Assembly (NCBI GenBank): GCA_905182985.1
Contig: CAJJDN010000022.1
Span: forward strand, 469,019 to 531,291
Direction: 5' to 3'
Source of the DNA: Paramecium sonneborni
Lineage: Eukaryota; Ciliophora; Oligohymenophorea; Peniculida; Parameciidae
Length of the DNA: 62,273 bases
Each line of letters begins with the position of its first letter. Position 1 is the stretch's first letter. The notes under the pieces were generated by a model that saw nothing but the letters and a program-made list of their open reading frames with translations, was not told where the DNA came from and did no database searches. Made by a program: the position numbers and the translations under genes. This document shows, in pieces, positions 1 through 10,903 of the stretch.

Positions 1-277
1 TTATCAATAAAAAAAGAAAATAATTATCCTTTTTGCTTTCATAAAATTGATTAAGGTTCTAAAATCTTTTATTCATATAGAAAAATCAATGGTCATTAAT
101 CTATTAGAATAAATTGGTCAAAATCACTTAAAAATAAATGAACAATTTTTAATTTTGAAAAATAATTTTTATTATTAATATTTTTGATTTGAAAAAAGCA
201 ATAATTATAAATAATGAAGATTCTATATCTTAAAATATTTTGAATTATTTCATACTTATATAATTCTATTTTCTACA
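1..277. other. Intergenic, no gene seen
   Basis: AT-rich flank at the window edge. No convincing reading frame or RNA motif is visible. It could hold the 3' region of a gene lying outside the window. Confidence 0.5.
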
Positions 278-1708
278 TCATTCATCTTCTTATTCTGAAA
301 CGACTTCATATTCAGATAATTTAATTGTTGGCTTCATAAGTTTGTTGTCATGATATATATCATAAAAATAAATAATAATGTTGCTAATATTTGCTAGAAT
401 TACTATTAATCCAAGAAAATAAACCATATGTTAATAGCTCCTAGGATTCTCATCGGATAGAATTTTACCTATAATAATTGGGAAAATAGTTAAGCCAGCA
501 TTTTACATTGAACAAACAACCCCAAATCCAGTTCCCTTTGCATTTTAGCTTACACAAATAGGTATACAAGGCCAAATCAAAGGAGCAAATATAGCAAAAT
601 ATATTCCATTAATTATTTATGCAGTGATTACATAATTTAAACACTCATTCTAAATTTAACAATCAACATTTAATGAAAAAATGAGAATTGAAAGCGTTGC
701 CAAAAAACCAGAAAGAATTAAAAAAAGTGGTCTTTTACCGAACTTATCAATAATATGGCCCATTATTGGTGTTAAAATAATACAAATTAAATAAGGTAAA
801 CTATAGGATAAAGTTTAGAAAGCAAATGTTAAATTGTATCTTAAAATATAAAAGATTTAAACCTTATTTAAAACATTCGAAGGGCATTTAATTGAAGTAT
901 TAGAAAGATGCAATATCCGCACATACAGCTAAAAGAAATCAAATAGAAGGCATAATCAAATTCTTTTAAATCATTCCAGCACATTGGTTTTCGTTATTCT
1001 AATAATTATTTAGATTATAGTGAATTTTGATCATTATCTTTTTTATCACTTATGTAATCTAATATAGTTTATATGATGCAGGATAAAGTGGTGATTAATA
1101 TAATCACCAAACAATAAATCATGCAAGCAACAAAGTTTTCTCCATTTCTAATATATATTTAAGGAAGAGAATTAACTGCAATTATAGATCCAATTCTAAT
1201 AAATGTCAATTGCACTCTTTAAAATCATTTTAATATATACCCAAAAGCTAAAGAGATCTCTTTTCCTAAAAACCATTTTGTTAGTAATGTACTTTAAGTA
1301 ACCAACAAACTTACTTCAGCACCTACTCCTAGAAAGAACATTCCAAATTCTAATAAGTTAAAATCGTTATTTAACGCTCCTTTTACACACAAACCTTTTA
1401 AAATAATAATTTTTAACACCTTATCCAAGAATCAAAAAAGAACAAAAAATGAGTAATGCACTTCTGATTCCTATTTTATCTATAATGATTCCTCCAAAAA
1501 AAGGTAAGATAATGTTAGGCATAGAATAGATTGCATAAAGATAATTAATTTCTTATTAACCAACATTAAAGCTAATTTAAATTTATGTTGCAAGAACAAA
1601 AGGAAAATCAATGCATATTGAACAACCAATCTAAAATATACATGTTAAAAAAAGTAAAAACCATCTTATGTTAGTTTCATGCAAAGATTTATATTATTGC
1701 TCTTTCAT
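278..1708 (-). CDS. Major facilitator superfamily transporter, MFSD1-like
   Basis: Predicted polytopic membrane carrier of about 468 aa. It begins MKEQQYKSLHETNIRWFLLF and has a string of hydrophobic segments. The MFS loop motif after the second helix is visible (GGIIIDKIGIRSALLIF), and a second-half helix reads FIRIGSIIAVNSLP, as in MFSD1-type lysosomal/solute carriers. One 24-nt intron (GTATAT...TTAAAG, near nt 1215-1240) restores the frame between AFG and VQLTF; with it the length is an exact codon multiple. It ends in an acidic tail (SEQEDE) and TGA. Its start is only 74 nt from that of the divergent cyclin gene, so the two must share a very short promoter region. The substrate cannot be told from sequence. 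Confidence 0.8.
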
Positions 1709-1782
1709 TCAGTATTAATTAAAATAAGTTTATTAATAAATTTCATTAATTAATTATCTGTTAAACAAAATTTATTCTTATA

Positions 1783-2978
1783 ATGAAAGATACTACAACT
1801 AGACGTATATTTGAGAAAGAAAACTAAGCAGAAGTTTCAAATAATATTGAAAAAAGAAAAAACCAAAAATCTTTCACACATTTAGTTTCATTGACTTTAT
1901 TGAATCGCCAAACAAGTATTTAATGTTTAATAATAAGATATTGAATTTAAGAGTATTGATATTAATTAATAATATCCTCAACAAAACTTTCTAACTTAAA
2001 GAAATCCAAATGTATCAAGTTTACATTATAGACCAGAGCAAAAATAAAAAACAACAGTTTGTACAACTACAATTTAGATAGTATTATGCTTAAGATATAT
2101 GTTTAGTACTCTCCTCTTAAAATAAGACAGACAACTTAAATAAGTTAAAACAATGAAGATAATATAAAGTCTAAGCAAAATAGATTTCTTTATAATTATG
2201 GTGATTCTATATTGACAAATTATTAAATATATGATACACTTTAAAAATAAGAATTTTTGAAGAAACATACTATCAATAGTTCTTTAAGAGCGAAGATGGT
2301 AGATTGGATGATTGAAGTTTTAACTTCATATAAATGCAAAGATCAGACATTTTTTATGGCTGTCAGATTGATGGACACTTATTTAAATTAATCAACAAAA
2401 TCTCATGTTCCTTAGGATTTACATTTAATAGGAGTAACATGCATGTTTATGGCATGTAAATTTGAGGAAGTATTTCCAGTGAAATTATAAACTGTTCATG
2501 AAAAAATTGCACATAAAAAATTAACAAAAGAAGAAATTAAAGAAAAAGAGAGTTAAATTGCACATGCTTTAGATTTTAAATTAATTGGAGTTACTCTATA
2601 TGAAATAATTACAATTACTTTACAATTCATTAATTAATTTTAAAAATTGCATTAAATAGTTGTGTATCTAGCTAAAATGATTGTATATGACTATACACTT
2701 ATAAGCTAATTTAATTATTCATTATTATCAGCTGCTTGTATATTTATTGGATCCAATATCTCCTGTTAAGAGTAAAGTGATGAAATTGTAATATTTTAAT
2801 ATAACAATAGATTGCTTAAGTCTTATAAATATTGAATGTAGACAAAGATGCCACATTAGATTTGTCTAATAAAATATTAAATTTAGCTAAAAACTTTGAC
2901 AAACAATATTAGAATATGGAGAATTTAAAAAAGTTTAATAAAAATTCAATTTTAGATATCATTAAGTTACAGAAGTGA
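1783..2978 (+). CDS. Mitotic-type cyclin (A/B-like)
   Basis: About 374 aa in four exons (introns of 22, 26 and 23 nt). The cyclin box opens with KMVDWMIEVLTSYKCKDQTFF and continues through a helix with LMDTYLNQS and LIGVTCMFMACKFEEVFPV, the hallmark MACKFEE of A/B cyclins. A second cyclin fold follows, with LLSAACIFIG. The N-terminal ~100 residues are unstructured and Gln-rich and carry a KEN sequence at residues 12-14, the APC/C degron found in many mitotic cyclins. No clear RxxL destruction box was seen. The product would activate a cyclin-dependent kinase. It is divergently oriented from the MFS gene. Family assignment is firm; A versus B subtype is not settled. Confidence 0.9.
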
Positions 2979-3021
2979 ATGATTTACTTATATTTATATA
3001 TATATATGTTATATTACTAAA

Positions 3022-4760
3022 TCATTTGATAATGCTCATGAATTGACTCTCTGTTATGAAATAGCTTTAGACAACTTTATTTCCAAATTTTCTGTTGTTC
3101 ATTAAAACATTTACTTATTTAGCTGCTTCCCATTATTTGAAAACAATGATTACATTACCTTCATTTTTTTTGTCTACCCATACCATTTCCACATCTCCAT
3201 ATTTCTTACATTCATCTATTAAGATAATAATTATAAAATTAATTACTTTCTACTTCTTCTTTTAATTCAACAATAGCAGCTTAATTTGAGATCTCAAGAT
3301 CGGTCCACATATTCGTTAAAACAATCACTTTTGTAATACATGGACAAGCTGGAGGATTATGTTTTAAAGGCATCCATCCAGAAATACAACCTAAAGTTGG
3401 ATTAGGAGATTATATTATATTTAAAATTCTTTGTACAGTAAGTCCTAATTAAGTCATAAGCGGAGGTAAGTTTATCTAAAACATTATTTTCTTTAGATAC
3501 ATTATCAATTAGACTGTCATCCATTAATTTTTTCATCAATGTTATTCTCATTACTGGATTTTAAACTAAATCATCATCTAATTATAAATCCATATAATTA
3601 TTAGCACCCGAAACTAATTAAACTTTAATTGGTTTTCCATTTAATAAAAATGGTTAATTATTTATTACTTCAATCATATTTCTAGCAGATTCTGCTTTCT
3701 CATATGTAACATATAAGACACCAGTCATTCTACCAGATTCATCTTTGGGTATTTCAACTGTTTCTATAGTTCCAAAAGGAACAAAAGCTTCTCTAATATC
3801 TTCTTCACTAATTCTTTATAATTATTCTGCCATTCCTGTTATTTAAACTCTTGCTGGACCATTCATATTTTATAAATCTTAGATGCTTTGTAATTTATTT
3901 TATTTTATTTGCATGTTTTTTTAATCTCTTGCAGCTCTATTTTTTTCTGCTTAACTTAATTATATTTTAACAGGAATAGTTCCTACTTATTATCCATCCA
4001 TAATAAATAAACGATCATTTAATGCTAATGCCATTGGAATAGATTCTTCTTAATAAAACTCAACATAAGCTACTCCTCTTGATCTTCCAGATTTTTAATC
4101 TCTAATAATTCTTATATCTCTTATTTTACCACAATTGAACTATATCAATTTATGAATTACTTACTGTTTAAAAGAATTAATATATGTGTTTTTCTTTTGC
4201 TTTGAGCGGTAAACAATACATTAAAACTGTTAAATCTTATCTATGAGCTTCTTCTAATTCTCTCTCAACTTCTACAATTTTTCTTTCCAATTCTCTAATT
4301 TCTGCCTCCATAATTTCTATTTTCCTTTATTTAGCAATCTCCCTCTTTTTTTATATATCATTCGTCATTAACAATTATGTTGTTATAGCCTATTATTAAT
4401 TATCTTTATCTTTTTCTCTCTCCTTATCTTTTTTACTTTTTTTTTTCTTTGAAGATCTTGAAGCAGACCTTGATCTTCTATTTTTATTTAATATCGTTCA
4501 ACATACTTTTTTTTATCTTTTTTATCATCTTTCTTTTTCTTTTTCTTTTCAGCACTTTTATCTCTCTCTCTATCTTTATCCTTCTCTCTTTCTCTATCCT
4601 TTTCTCTCTCTCTTTCTCTATTATTATCTTTGTAATGTTTTTCTCTATTTTTATCATGTCCTCGATCCTTTTCTTTTTCATTTCCTCTTATATCAAGCTT
4701 AGAATGTTAAGTATTCTCTGATTAAATATATCTCTAAAACTACTCAAAATCTAAATCCAT
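3022..4760 (-). CDS. RBM39/CAPER-like RNA-binding splicing factor
   Basis: The N terminus (MDLDFEQFQRYIQSE) leads into a highly charged Arg/Glu/Asp/Lys stretch with RSRSASRSS, i.e. an RS-like domain. A Gln/Lys coiled segment follows, then RRM1 (RNP1 core RSRGVAYVEF), RRM2 (FGTIETVEIPKDESGRMTGV, RNP1 GVLYVTYE) and a C-terminal U2AF-homology-type RRM (KKYGDVEMVWVDKKNEGNVI). That order matches RBM39/CAPER, a spliceosomal factor near U2AF. At least three or four short introns are needed, including a 29-nt one inside the charged domain and a 25-nt one in RRM1. The last exon ends ...FMSIIK and TGA. The product is probably nuclear. Exact splicing around nt 3230 and 3440 is uncertain. Confidence 0.85.
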
Positions 4761-5706
4761 ATTTTATATTAATTAAATAAATCAAACATAATTTATCTAA
4801 TCAAACAATTCAGATTAACATTCAGTAAGAAAAATAACCAAAAGTTTAATTAAATATCAATCAATTTTTAATTAACTTTCATCGAGATTTCAATTGCCCA
4901 ATAAAAGATTCGCGTAATTCTTAAATCATCTAATCTTTTTATATTTAATTAAATTTATTGATAAGCATTCATTTTAATTATATTTAAATTAGAAATATTT
5001 TTCATACATCATATCATAATTCATTATTATAATAAACTTATGAATAAATTCCTATCCATTATAAAGAAATAATATTCCAAAATCTTCATAAATTAAAATT
5101 GATTTGGAATTAATAGAATATATATTATAGCATGACCAATAATTGAAATAAAAAAAAAATTTTTTTAATTTGATAAAAAGCTGTTATGAAAAGTTCTTAA
5201 TTTTTATGTGAGCAAAATTTTATGAATAAAGGGATGATCTGATAATAAATTAGCTTAGCAAATAAGTTAAGTTTAAATTCTATCAGATATTATTAATATA
5301 AAAAAAGTTTAAAATAAAACTTTAAATCAATTGTTAAAATCGATGAAGCTTCAGTAGAATCATTAGTGAATTCAAAAAAAAAGATATATGGTTATTTAAA
5401 TTTTTAGAAAATGTAGATAATTTAGATTCTAAAAGATGTGGGTTATAAATTTTTTAGAGGCAATCAGGTTAATTAGAGATTAGTGATTCTATTAAAAAAT
5501 ATAATCTACCTTGATTAATTAGTTCTAATGATCATTCCTTAATAAAATTAAAAATTTGATTGTTTTCATTAAATTTTAAATTTTAGGAAAGATATTCACA
5601 TAAAATTACCAAGATTATTTGAAAATATTTAATTTTTTTTGAATTGGTTAAATTTGAAAAAAAAATTTTTAATAAATGAAATAATATTTTTATTTATTTC
5701 CAATAT
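4761..5706. other. Intergenic; possible decayed coding stretch 5.32-5.71 kb
   Basis: Mostly A/T runs. From about 5323 to 5710 (+) one frame stays free of TGA for roughly 128 codons (it reads ...KSIVKIDEASVESLVNSKKK...), but it has no recognisable domain and overlaps the next gene's start. With only TGA as stop, a frame this long in AT-rich DNA can occur by chance. Treated as non-genic or a decayed fragment. Confidence 0.4.
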
Positions 5707-6719
5707 ATGATAAATCGTATATTATTATAAACATGGAGCAAATTGGTGTTTTAGACAAGATATTTCAATGCTTAAGCTCCAGCAACCTAAAGTGAAAAAT
5801 TGTTATAATTCACTGATGCATTGACTAAATAATAATTAAAAGACACTAAACAATAAGTCTCATAAGGAAGATCGTGGAAAATAGAAGAATTGAGATTAAA
5901 ATCAACAGAAGATTTAACAAAATTATGGTAAAGATGAATTATAAGATGATAGGTATGTGATGTTGAAGGAGAAGAATTTGTTATTATCAGATGGAATTTT
6001 TTTCAAAAAAGTTATTGGTGTAAAGGGTAGAATGGGAAAACTTGTATAATTGAAGAAATCAATGGCTAGATTAAAGACAGTTGTAAAAGAAAGAGAAATC
6101 GTAAGAGATAAATATAGAAGATAATTAGAGGATGAATATGTTAAATAAAAGACAGAATAATATTTAGCTAAAGTAATTATTGGTATATATGTAAGCAATA
6201 AGAAATCCTTTAATAAGAAATTGAAGTTCCAGAAATAACATCTAATCTATTAAGAGCAAAAGTAAGAGATCTTAAATTAGGAAAAGATGATGTTTCTTAT
6301 ATTGAAGAAGCATTAAGAATAAAACATAAGAAAGAGAACTACAAATAATATTTAAAAGAGAAATATGATTATAAAAATAAACCAATTGTTAGATTGGGAG
6401 ATGAAATTCCTGAAGGAAAGACAGAAGTAAACTTTTTTTTTAAAATAATGAGGATTAAGTCATTAGATAATTTAAGTCGACAGTCTAAGAATAAATTGAG
6501 GCAGCGAAACCAATACCTTAAGATGAGATTTTGAGATCACATGTTAAAAATTGGTTTATGTTGGGCCCAAAACAAAAGAGAGTTATTGTCAATTTCTTAT
6601 AAGCTAGAAGAGCTAGAGAATCTAAATAATTATTCTTGAAAGAATTAGATTTATTAGGATAAAAGATTAGACATGATTTGCAATAATACCAATAATAAAA
6701 ATAAGCATAATAATAATGA
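5707..6719 (+). CDS. MRPL47: Mitochondrial large-subunit ribosomal protein uL29m (MRPL47)
   Basis: About 313 aa. The N terminus MINRILLQTWSKLVFQTRYF is basic, hydroxylated and free of acidic residues, as expected for a mitochondrial targeting peptide. The diagnostic uL29m segment follows: RSWKIEELRLKSTEDLTKLW, then YVMLKEKNLLLSDGIFF, close to the W-K-x-EELR-K...DLHKLWYVLLKEKNML of MRPL47. Three introns (25, 20 and 26 nt) are needed; one splits the LW/YVML motif exactly. The C-terminal half (GPKQKRVIVNFLQARRAREK-type) is basic and ends in poly-Gln. It should sit near the exit tunnel of the mitoribosome. The start at 5707 was chosen over ATG 5733 because only it keeps frame with the domain. Confidence 0.88.
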
Positions 6720-6796
6720 TATATTATATAATGAGTATTAAAGAATTTATCAAATAAACATGACCTTTTAATATAAATATTTCATTTTTTCCTATT

Positions 6797-7654
6797 ATGA
6801 AAAAAGGAAAAAAATAAAAAGATTCCAATAAAAAGTAAGAAGAGTAAATTGAAAATTTTTGGAAGTCTTAAAAACTTGACCTAAACTTTATATAAGGTTT
6901 AAATCTCATGAATGAATATTATCCACAAAATAAATAAATATTTGTGAATGAATAATTGAAAGTTTAAAAAAGAACTTCCAAAATCAAATGTGTGAAAAAA
7001 ATAAATAATAATGCTCCGTTAATTGATTGTAGAACAAAATAAGAACCTTAAAAATTCAAAGAGGCTGTTAATCATCAATAAATTGAAATTGAAAAAATAT
7101 AGATTCTTAATAAGCCGATTTCTTAAGATATTAGTAACAATAATGCTATTATTGTTATAAGTTCTGATGAATCAGTAATATGTCTAAATGATATAGATGA
7201 TTTAATTTTAGATGATTATTTATCATGTCATGATGATTAATAATCTAAAACATAGGCTTAACCGCAAATTTATTAAACAGTTAGATAACCTCCTTAAATA
7301 TCTAAATATTTGAGAAATGAACCAGAAAAATCCAGTTTAAACCTTAGTTAACCATTATCGGCCAGTTTAGTTTCTAAGTTCATGAATGATGAGTTTGATT
7401 TCTAAAGAAATTTTGATGATTGGAGTTTAAGTAGTTTAGAATCTAAGACCCCTCCAATTAAAATTAATCAGCATTACAATACATTTTTATAATTGTAAAA
7501 ATACTTTTCTACAATTACTGATCATTAATATGAGGCTTTATTATTAGCCTACAATAACGATTATGAACTTGTATTGCGAATCTTGCAAGCGGATTAAAAG
7601 TAAATACAAAGATTATTAGATAAGAATAAAAATAGAAAAAAATTGAAAATATGA
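6797..7654 (+). CDS. Unknown 285-aa protein with SUMO-interacting-like motif
   Basis: Single exon, no introns, starting MKKGKKQKDSNKKQEEQIEN. The first ~100 residues are lysine-rich. Near residues 115-128 there is AIIVISSDESVICLNDIDDL: a four-residue aliphatic core (IIVI) followed by Ser-Ser-Asp-Glu, the layout of a SUMO-interacting motif, with more acidic residues after it. The middle is Ser/Gln-rich and low complexity. A helical C-terminal segment (HQYEALLLAYNNDYELVLRI) resembles a small ubiquitin-binding (UBA/CUE-like) helix pair, but this is only a resemblance. No family was recognised. Confidence 0.65.
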
Positions 7655-7978
7655 TGTATTTATAATAGTCTTTGTATTTATTTAATGCTTCTTTTATTTT
7701 ATCTTTTAAATATGATAACTAAGAATTATGTTTCAAAATAAATTCTTTCTTTTAAGATTTTGGAAAATTGTTCTTCTTTTCTCTTAGAAGAAGTTAATTT
7801 TATTCTTTGAAAAAGAAATTATCAATTTTAGTATTTTGAAGTATTTGAATTATTTAAAGAGCCAAAATTTATCTGTATAAAAAAATTTGGAATAAATATT
7901 AACAATAAATGTTAAATGAAAAAAGGTTGTAGTATTTAATACATAATCATTTCTTGTTTATAAAATATTAAAACATTT
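7655..7978. other. Intergenic between convergent genes
   Basis: AT-rich. It contains a perfect small inverted repeat around 7771-7792 (TTCTTCT ... AGAAGAA with an 8-nt loop), which may act in 3' end formation between the convergent genes. Nothing else is visible. Confidence 0.4.
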
Positions 7979-8662
7979 TCAATTTAGTGTTTACTGATAA
8001 AAAGAAAGAGATTCTGTTGATAATTTATTTTATAATTCCAAAAAGAATGCATCAGGAACTACTTTCTATTTAAGGTCCCAATTGAACATCCAAAATTAAG
8101 ATTTACAAAACTATGTATTCATCTAGTATTTGCTTGATTTCATATCATCACTCTAATTTGAATAACATAATTGTCTTGTTAGAAATTATATTTATCCTCT
8201 CCTTTCTCTATAGACTTTGATAACAGGATTATATATAGATCCTAAACCACTCTCCAACTAAACATTTTCTAAACTTTCTTATTTCTTAAGCACAATAACA
8301 TTCTTCTTAGTTTACCCAAGCCAAATTTCAACCCAGCATTTCCACATTATTTATGGTTGTAGTTCATCAACTACTTATTTTTCAACCTTTTCAAGTTAAA
8401 TGTATTCTGTTTCTAAATTTTGAGTTTATAAATTACTTATTAGTTTACCATTAGCTTGATCAACTAAAAATTTGACTTTAACTCCATCTGAAATTTTCGT
8501 TGAAGTAAATTAAATTTGATTTTATTTCGTTATCCAACTTAAAGAGTATTCACTTGGGCAAGTTATTACAGATTCATTATTTTATTCTGAGAACTTAGAA
8601 TCTCCTTCAGATATGGTCTTATATAAAATATGAAATTAACTTTTATTTAAGAGTGAGTCCAT
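7979..8662 (-). CDS. Unknown 227-aa protein
   Basis: Open frame from ATG (MDSLLNKSQFHILYKTISEG) to TGA with no intron needed. It has a beta-rich look in the middle (SEYSLSWITKQNQIQFTS, ISDGVKVKFLVDQANGKLIS), several Trp residues (IMWKCWVEIWLGQTKK) and no membrane segment or known motif. The start may lie further upstream: another ATG near 8790 opens a hydrophobic peptide (MAAISTIILILLLKL) in a different frame, but no intron with good ends joins the two. Real but unidentified gene; the 5' end is uncertain. Confidence 0.5.
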
Positions 8663-9356
8663 AACTTTACTTCTCCCTTACTTGGCCAAAAAAAATTGTT
8701 TTATTATGATTGCTATTATCCCATTTTAATTATATAGTTTATTATTCAATCAATTTCAATAGTAGAATTAATATAATTGTAGAGATTGCAGCCATAATCC
8801 CTCATTCTTGACTAATTTATTATCACTGATGTATATACTATATAAGTAGAAAACGAATCATTAATTAAATCAATAAAACTCAATCTCTTATAAGTAATTG
8901 AATAGAATTTATAATCAAATTAAATTACCTAAACTAATTCTTAATCAATTAAAAATGTCATAGACTATTCAAATTTTTTATTTAATAAGATGGTATTACA
9001 TTTTTTAAATAACCTTTAAATTTTTAGACCTACTGAAAAAAACTAGTTGAAAATATCCAATAAAAAGAAATTAAAGCAAAAAGAGATTTAGTTCTGTTAA
9101 AAAAATCTAATAATCTATTTTTAAACTTATAATCAAAAAAAATTATTAAAATTAATTAATTCTTAGCTCTCGAATATTTTTAATAATATTTCTTTACTTC
9201 ACTAAATAAGTTATTGGTCTTTCTTTAAGCTAATTAGATTTATAATTATATCTATTTGAAACTTTGATGATATATAACGACTTTGAAATAATACAAAGGA
9301 TTAAAATATTAAATTATAGAAATAAATTACATTATCAAAAAGAAATAACAATATAG
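8663..9356. other. Intergenic, possible 5' exon of the gene below 8662
   Basis: On the minus strand near 8690-8790 a hydrophobic leader-like peptide and a segment LKWDNSNHNKTIFFGQ are open in one frame and then stop. They may be an upstream exon of the unknown gene at 7979-8662 or a relic. The rest (8800-9356) is A/T-rich and shows nothing. Confidence 0.35.
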
Positions 9357-10124
9357 TCAATTTAATCTTTTGTTAGTAATGAGACATGGTAAGAATGATC
9401 TTTTAATTTAGATATTCATTAAATCGAAGTTCTCTTCGTTTATTTCCCATTAATCGTCTTAACTTATTTATTCGCTATTTAAGCCATTATTCTGCAATTA
9501 ATTATTGTGATGAATTAAATTCTCAATTTATAAATCCAACCATTAAACTTATTTTATATTTTAACAATCTTTCTATATAGTTTTTTTATCAATTGTAGTT
9601 TTTTCAGTTCTAACCTGCTATGATATGCTTTTCTAAGTTTTTTCATCCTAATTAGCTCCTTTGATTGTATAAAATGAATGATTATCGAATTCTCTAAATG
9701 ACTGAAATTTTTCTTTTGTTTCTAAATTACTAATTGATATTTGGAAAATCCACAACACAATCTCTTAAGATCTTGGCTCTTTCACATAACTATCAGACAA
9801 ATTTTCAAAATAATAAAGTTAAGACTTCTTAAATTTAACAATCAGTTCAACTTCTTTTTCTGATTATTTTATGCATGAATGATAAACATTATTAAAATAT
9901 ACTCCAAATTTTGGCTTTTACTTGATCTTTTCTAACGATGTAGAAGACCATTTAAAACATCTACTGTAATAAACAAGCATTCTATTATTTAATAGCGTGA
10001 TCATTCTAGAGTTATAAAATAGAAAACTATTATTGAGTTTTTTTGCTTAAATTATTCTTCCAGACAAAAATGACTCAATTTAAAACTATTTTTTGCCTTT
10101 ATGCGATTAAAACTCGTTATGCAT
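9357..10124 (-). CDS. PH-domain-like protein, 255 aa
   Basis: Single-exon frame of 255 aa starting MHNEFQSHKGKKQFQIESFL. The first ~110 residues have the strand pattern of a pleckstrin-homology fold: SGRIIQAKKLNNSFLFYNSR, MLVYYSRCFKWSSTSLEKIK, FGVYFNNVYHSC, then IVLWIFQISISNLETKEKFQSF as the C-terminal helix. PH domains bind phosphoinositides or proteins at membranes. The C-terminal half is Gln/Asn-rich and charged and ends near SFLPCLITNKRLN. The PH call rests on pattern only; there is no diagnostic motif beyond the Trp before the final helix. Confidence 0.6.
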
Positions 10125-10903
10125 TATAAAAATAATATTATTTTACTAAATAAAATCGTTTTTTTAAATAATACCCAGCTAATCCTTTATTTATTGATAT
10201 AATTAAATTAAAATAACAGAACAACTCCCATTTCTATGAAAATAAGACAAATTTTAAAGAAAAAAAAGAAAAAAATATCTCTTCGTTAATTAAAATTGAT
10301 TAGAAATAATTTTTTATAATATAAAATTATAAATATATATTTAAATTTTTATTAGTTTTGTTACTTAAATTTTGAAGCATTCACAATATATTAAGCAGAT
10401 TTAAGAATATTAATACTAAAATAATTAAATTAATGAATTAAAAAACATATTTTTTTAATTAATATTAGTATTTAAAAAAATGATGATTCCAATAAAATGA
10501 TACCTATTAAAATAAATGTATTAAGTAAATTAATATTATCTTCAGTTTAGAATTCGATCCAAATAAATTGAGGATAGAATGTTGAAAATTAAAAAAATAG
10601 TGTAATAAAGTAACATATCGAGAGTATTAAGATTAAATAAATTTCGGATATAGATACTGGAATAGAATATTAGGTTATTTTTACAAGATTGTAATTTAAT
10701 TAAGAGAAAGTAATTAAAAAAAAACAAAAAAGGATGATGTTTATTAATGAATGAAAAGTACAATAGATTCAATTAGTTTATTATGGAAGAAAAGTGAATT
10801 GATAAGAAAGATTGGATTAATAATGGAAGTATAATACTATGTTTAAAGAAAGAAGTAATAATAAATTTTAATTTTCGAATTTGATTATAATTATCTTGAG
10901 ATA
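10125..10903. other. Intergenic upstream of the giant Cys-rich gene
   Basis: About 780 bp, very A/T-rich. It holds the promoter region for the + strand gene at 10904 and for the - strand gene at 9357-10124. A short minus-strand frame at 10542-10772 has no domain and is judged random. Confidence 0.5.

Noticed and set aside
2074..2268. Hydrophobic 64-aa minus-strand frame
   Set aside because: It lies antisense to the cyclin coding exons and has no family similarity.
4449..4721. Hydrophobic 90-aa frame on the + strand
   Set aside because: It is the antisense of the Arg/Glu/Lys-rich domain of the RBM39-like gene; purine-rich codons read backwards give Phe/Leu/Ile/Ser.
10542..10772. 76-aa minus-strand frame upstream of the giant gene
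   Set aside because: A/T-driven composition (Phe, Leu, Asn, Ile), no domain, chance length.
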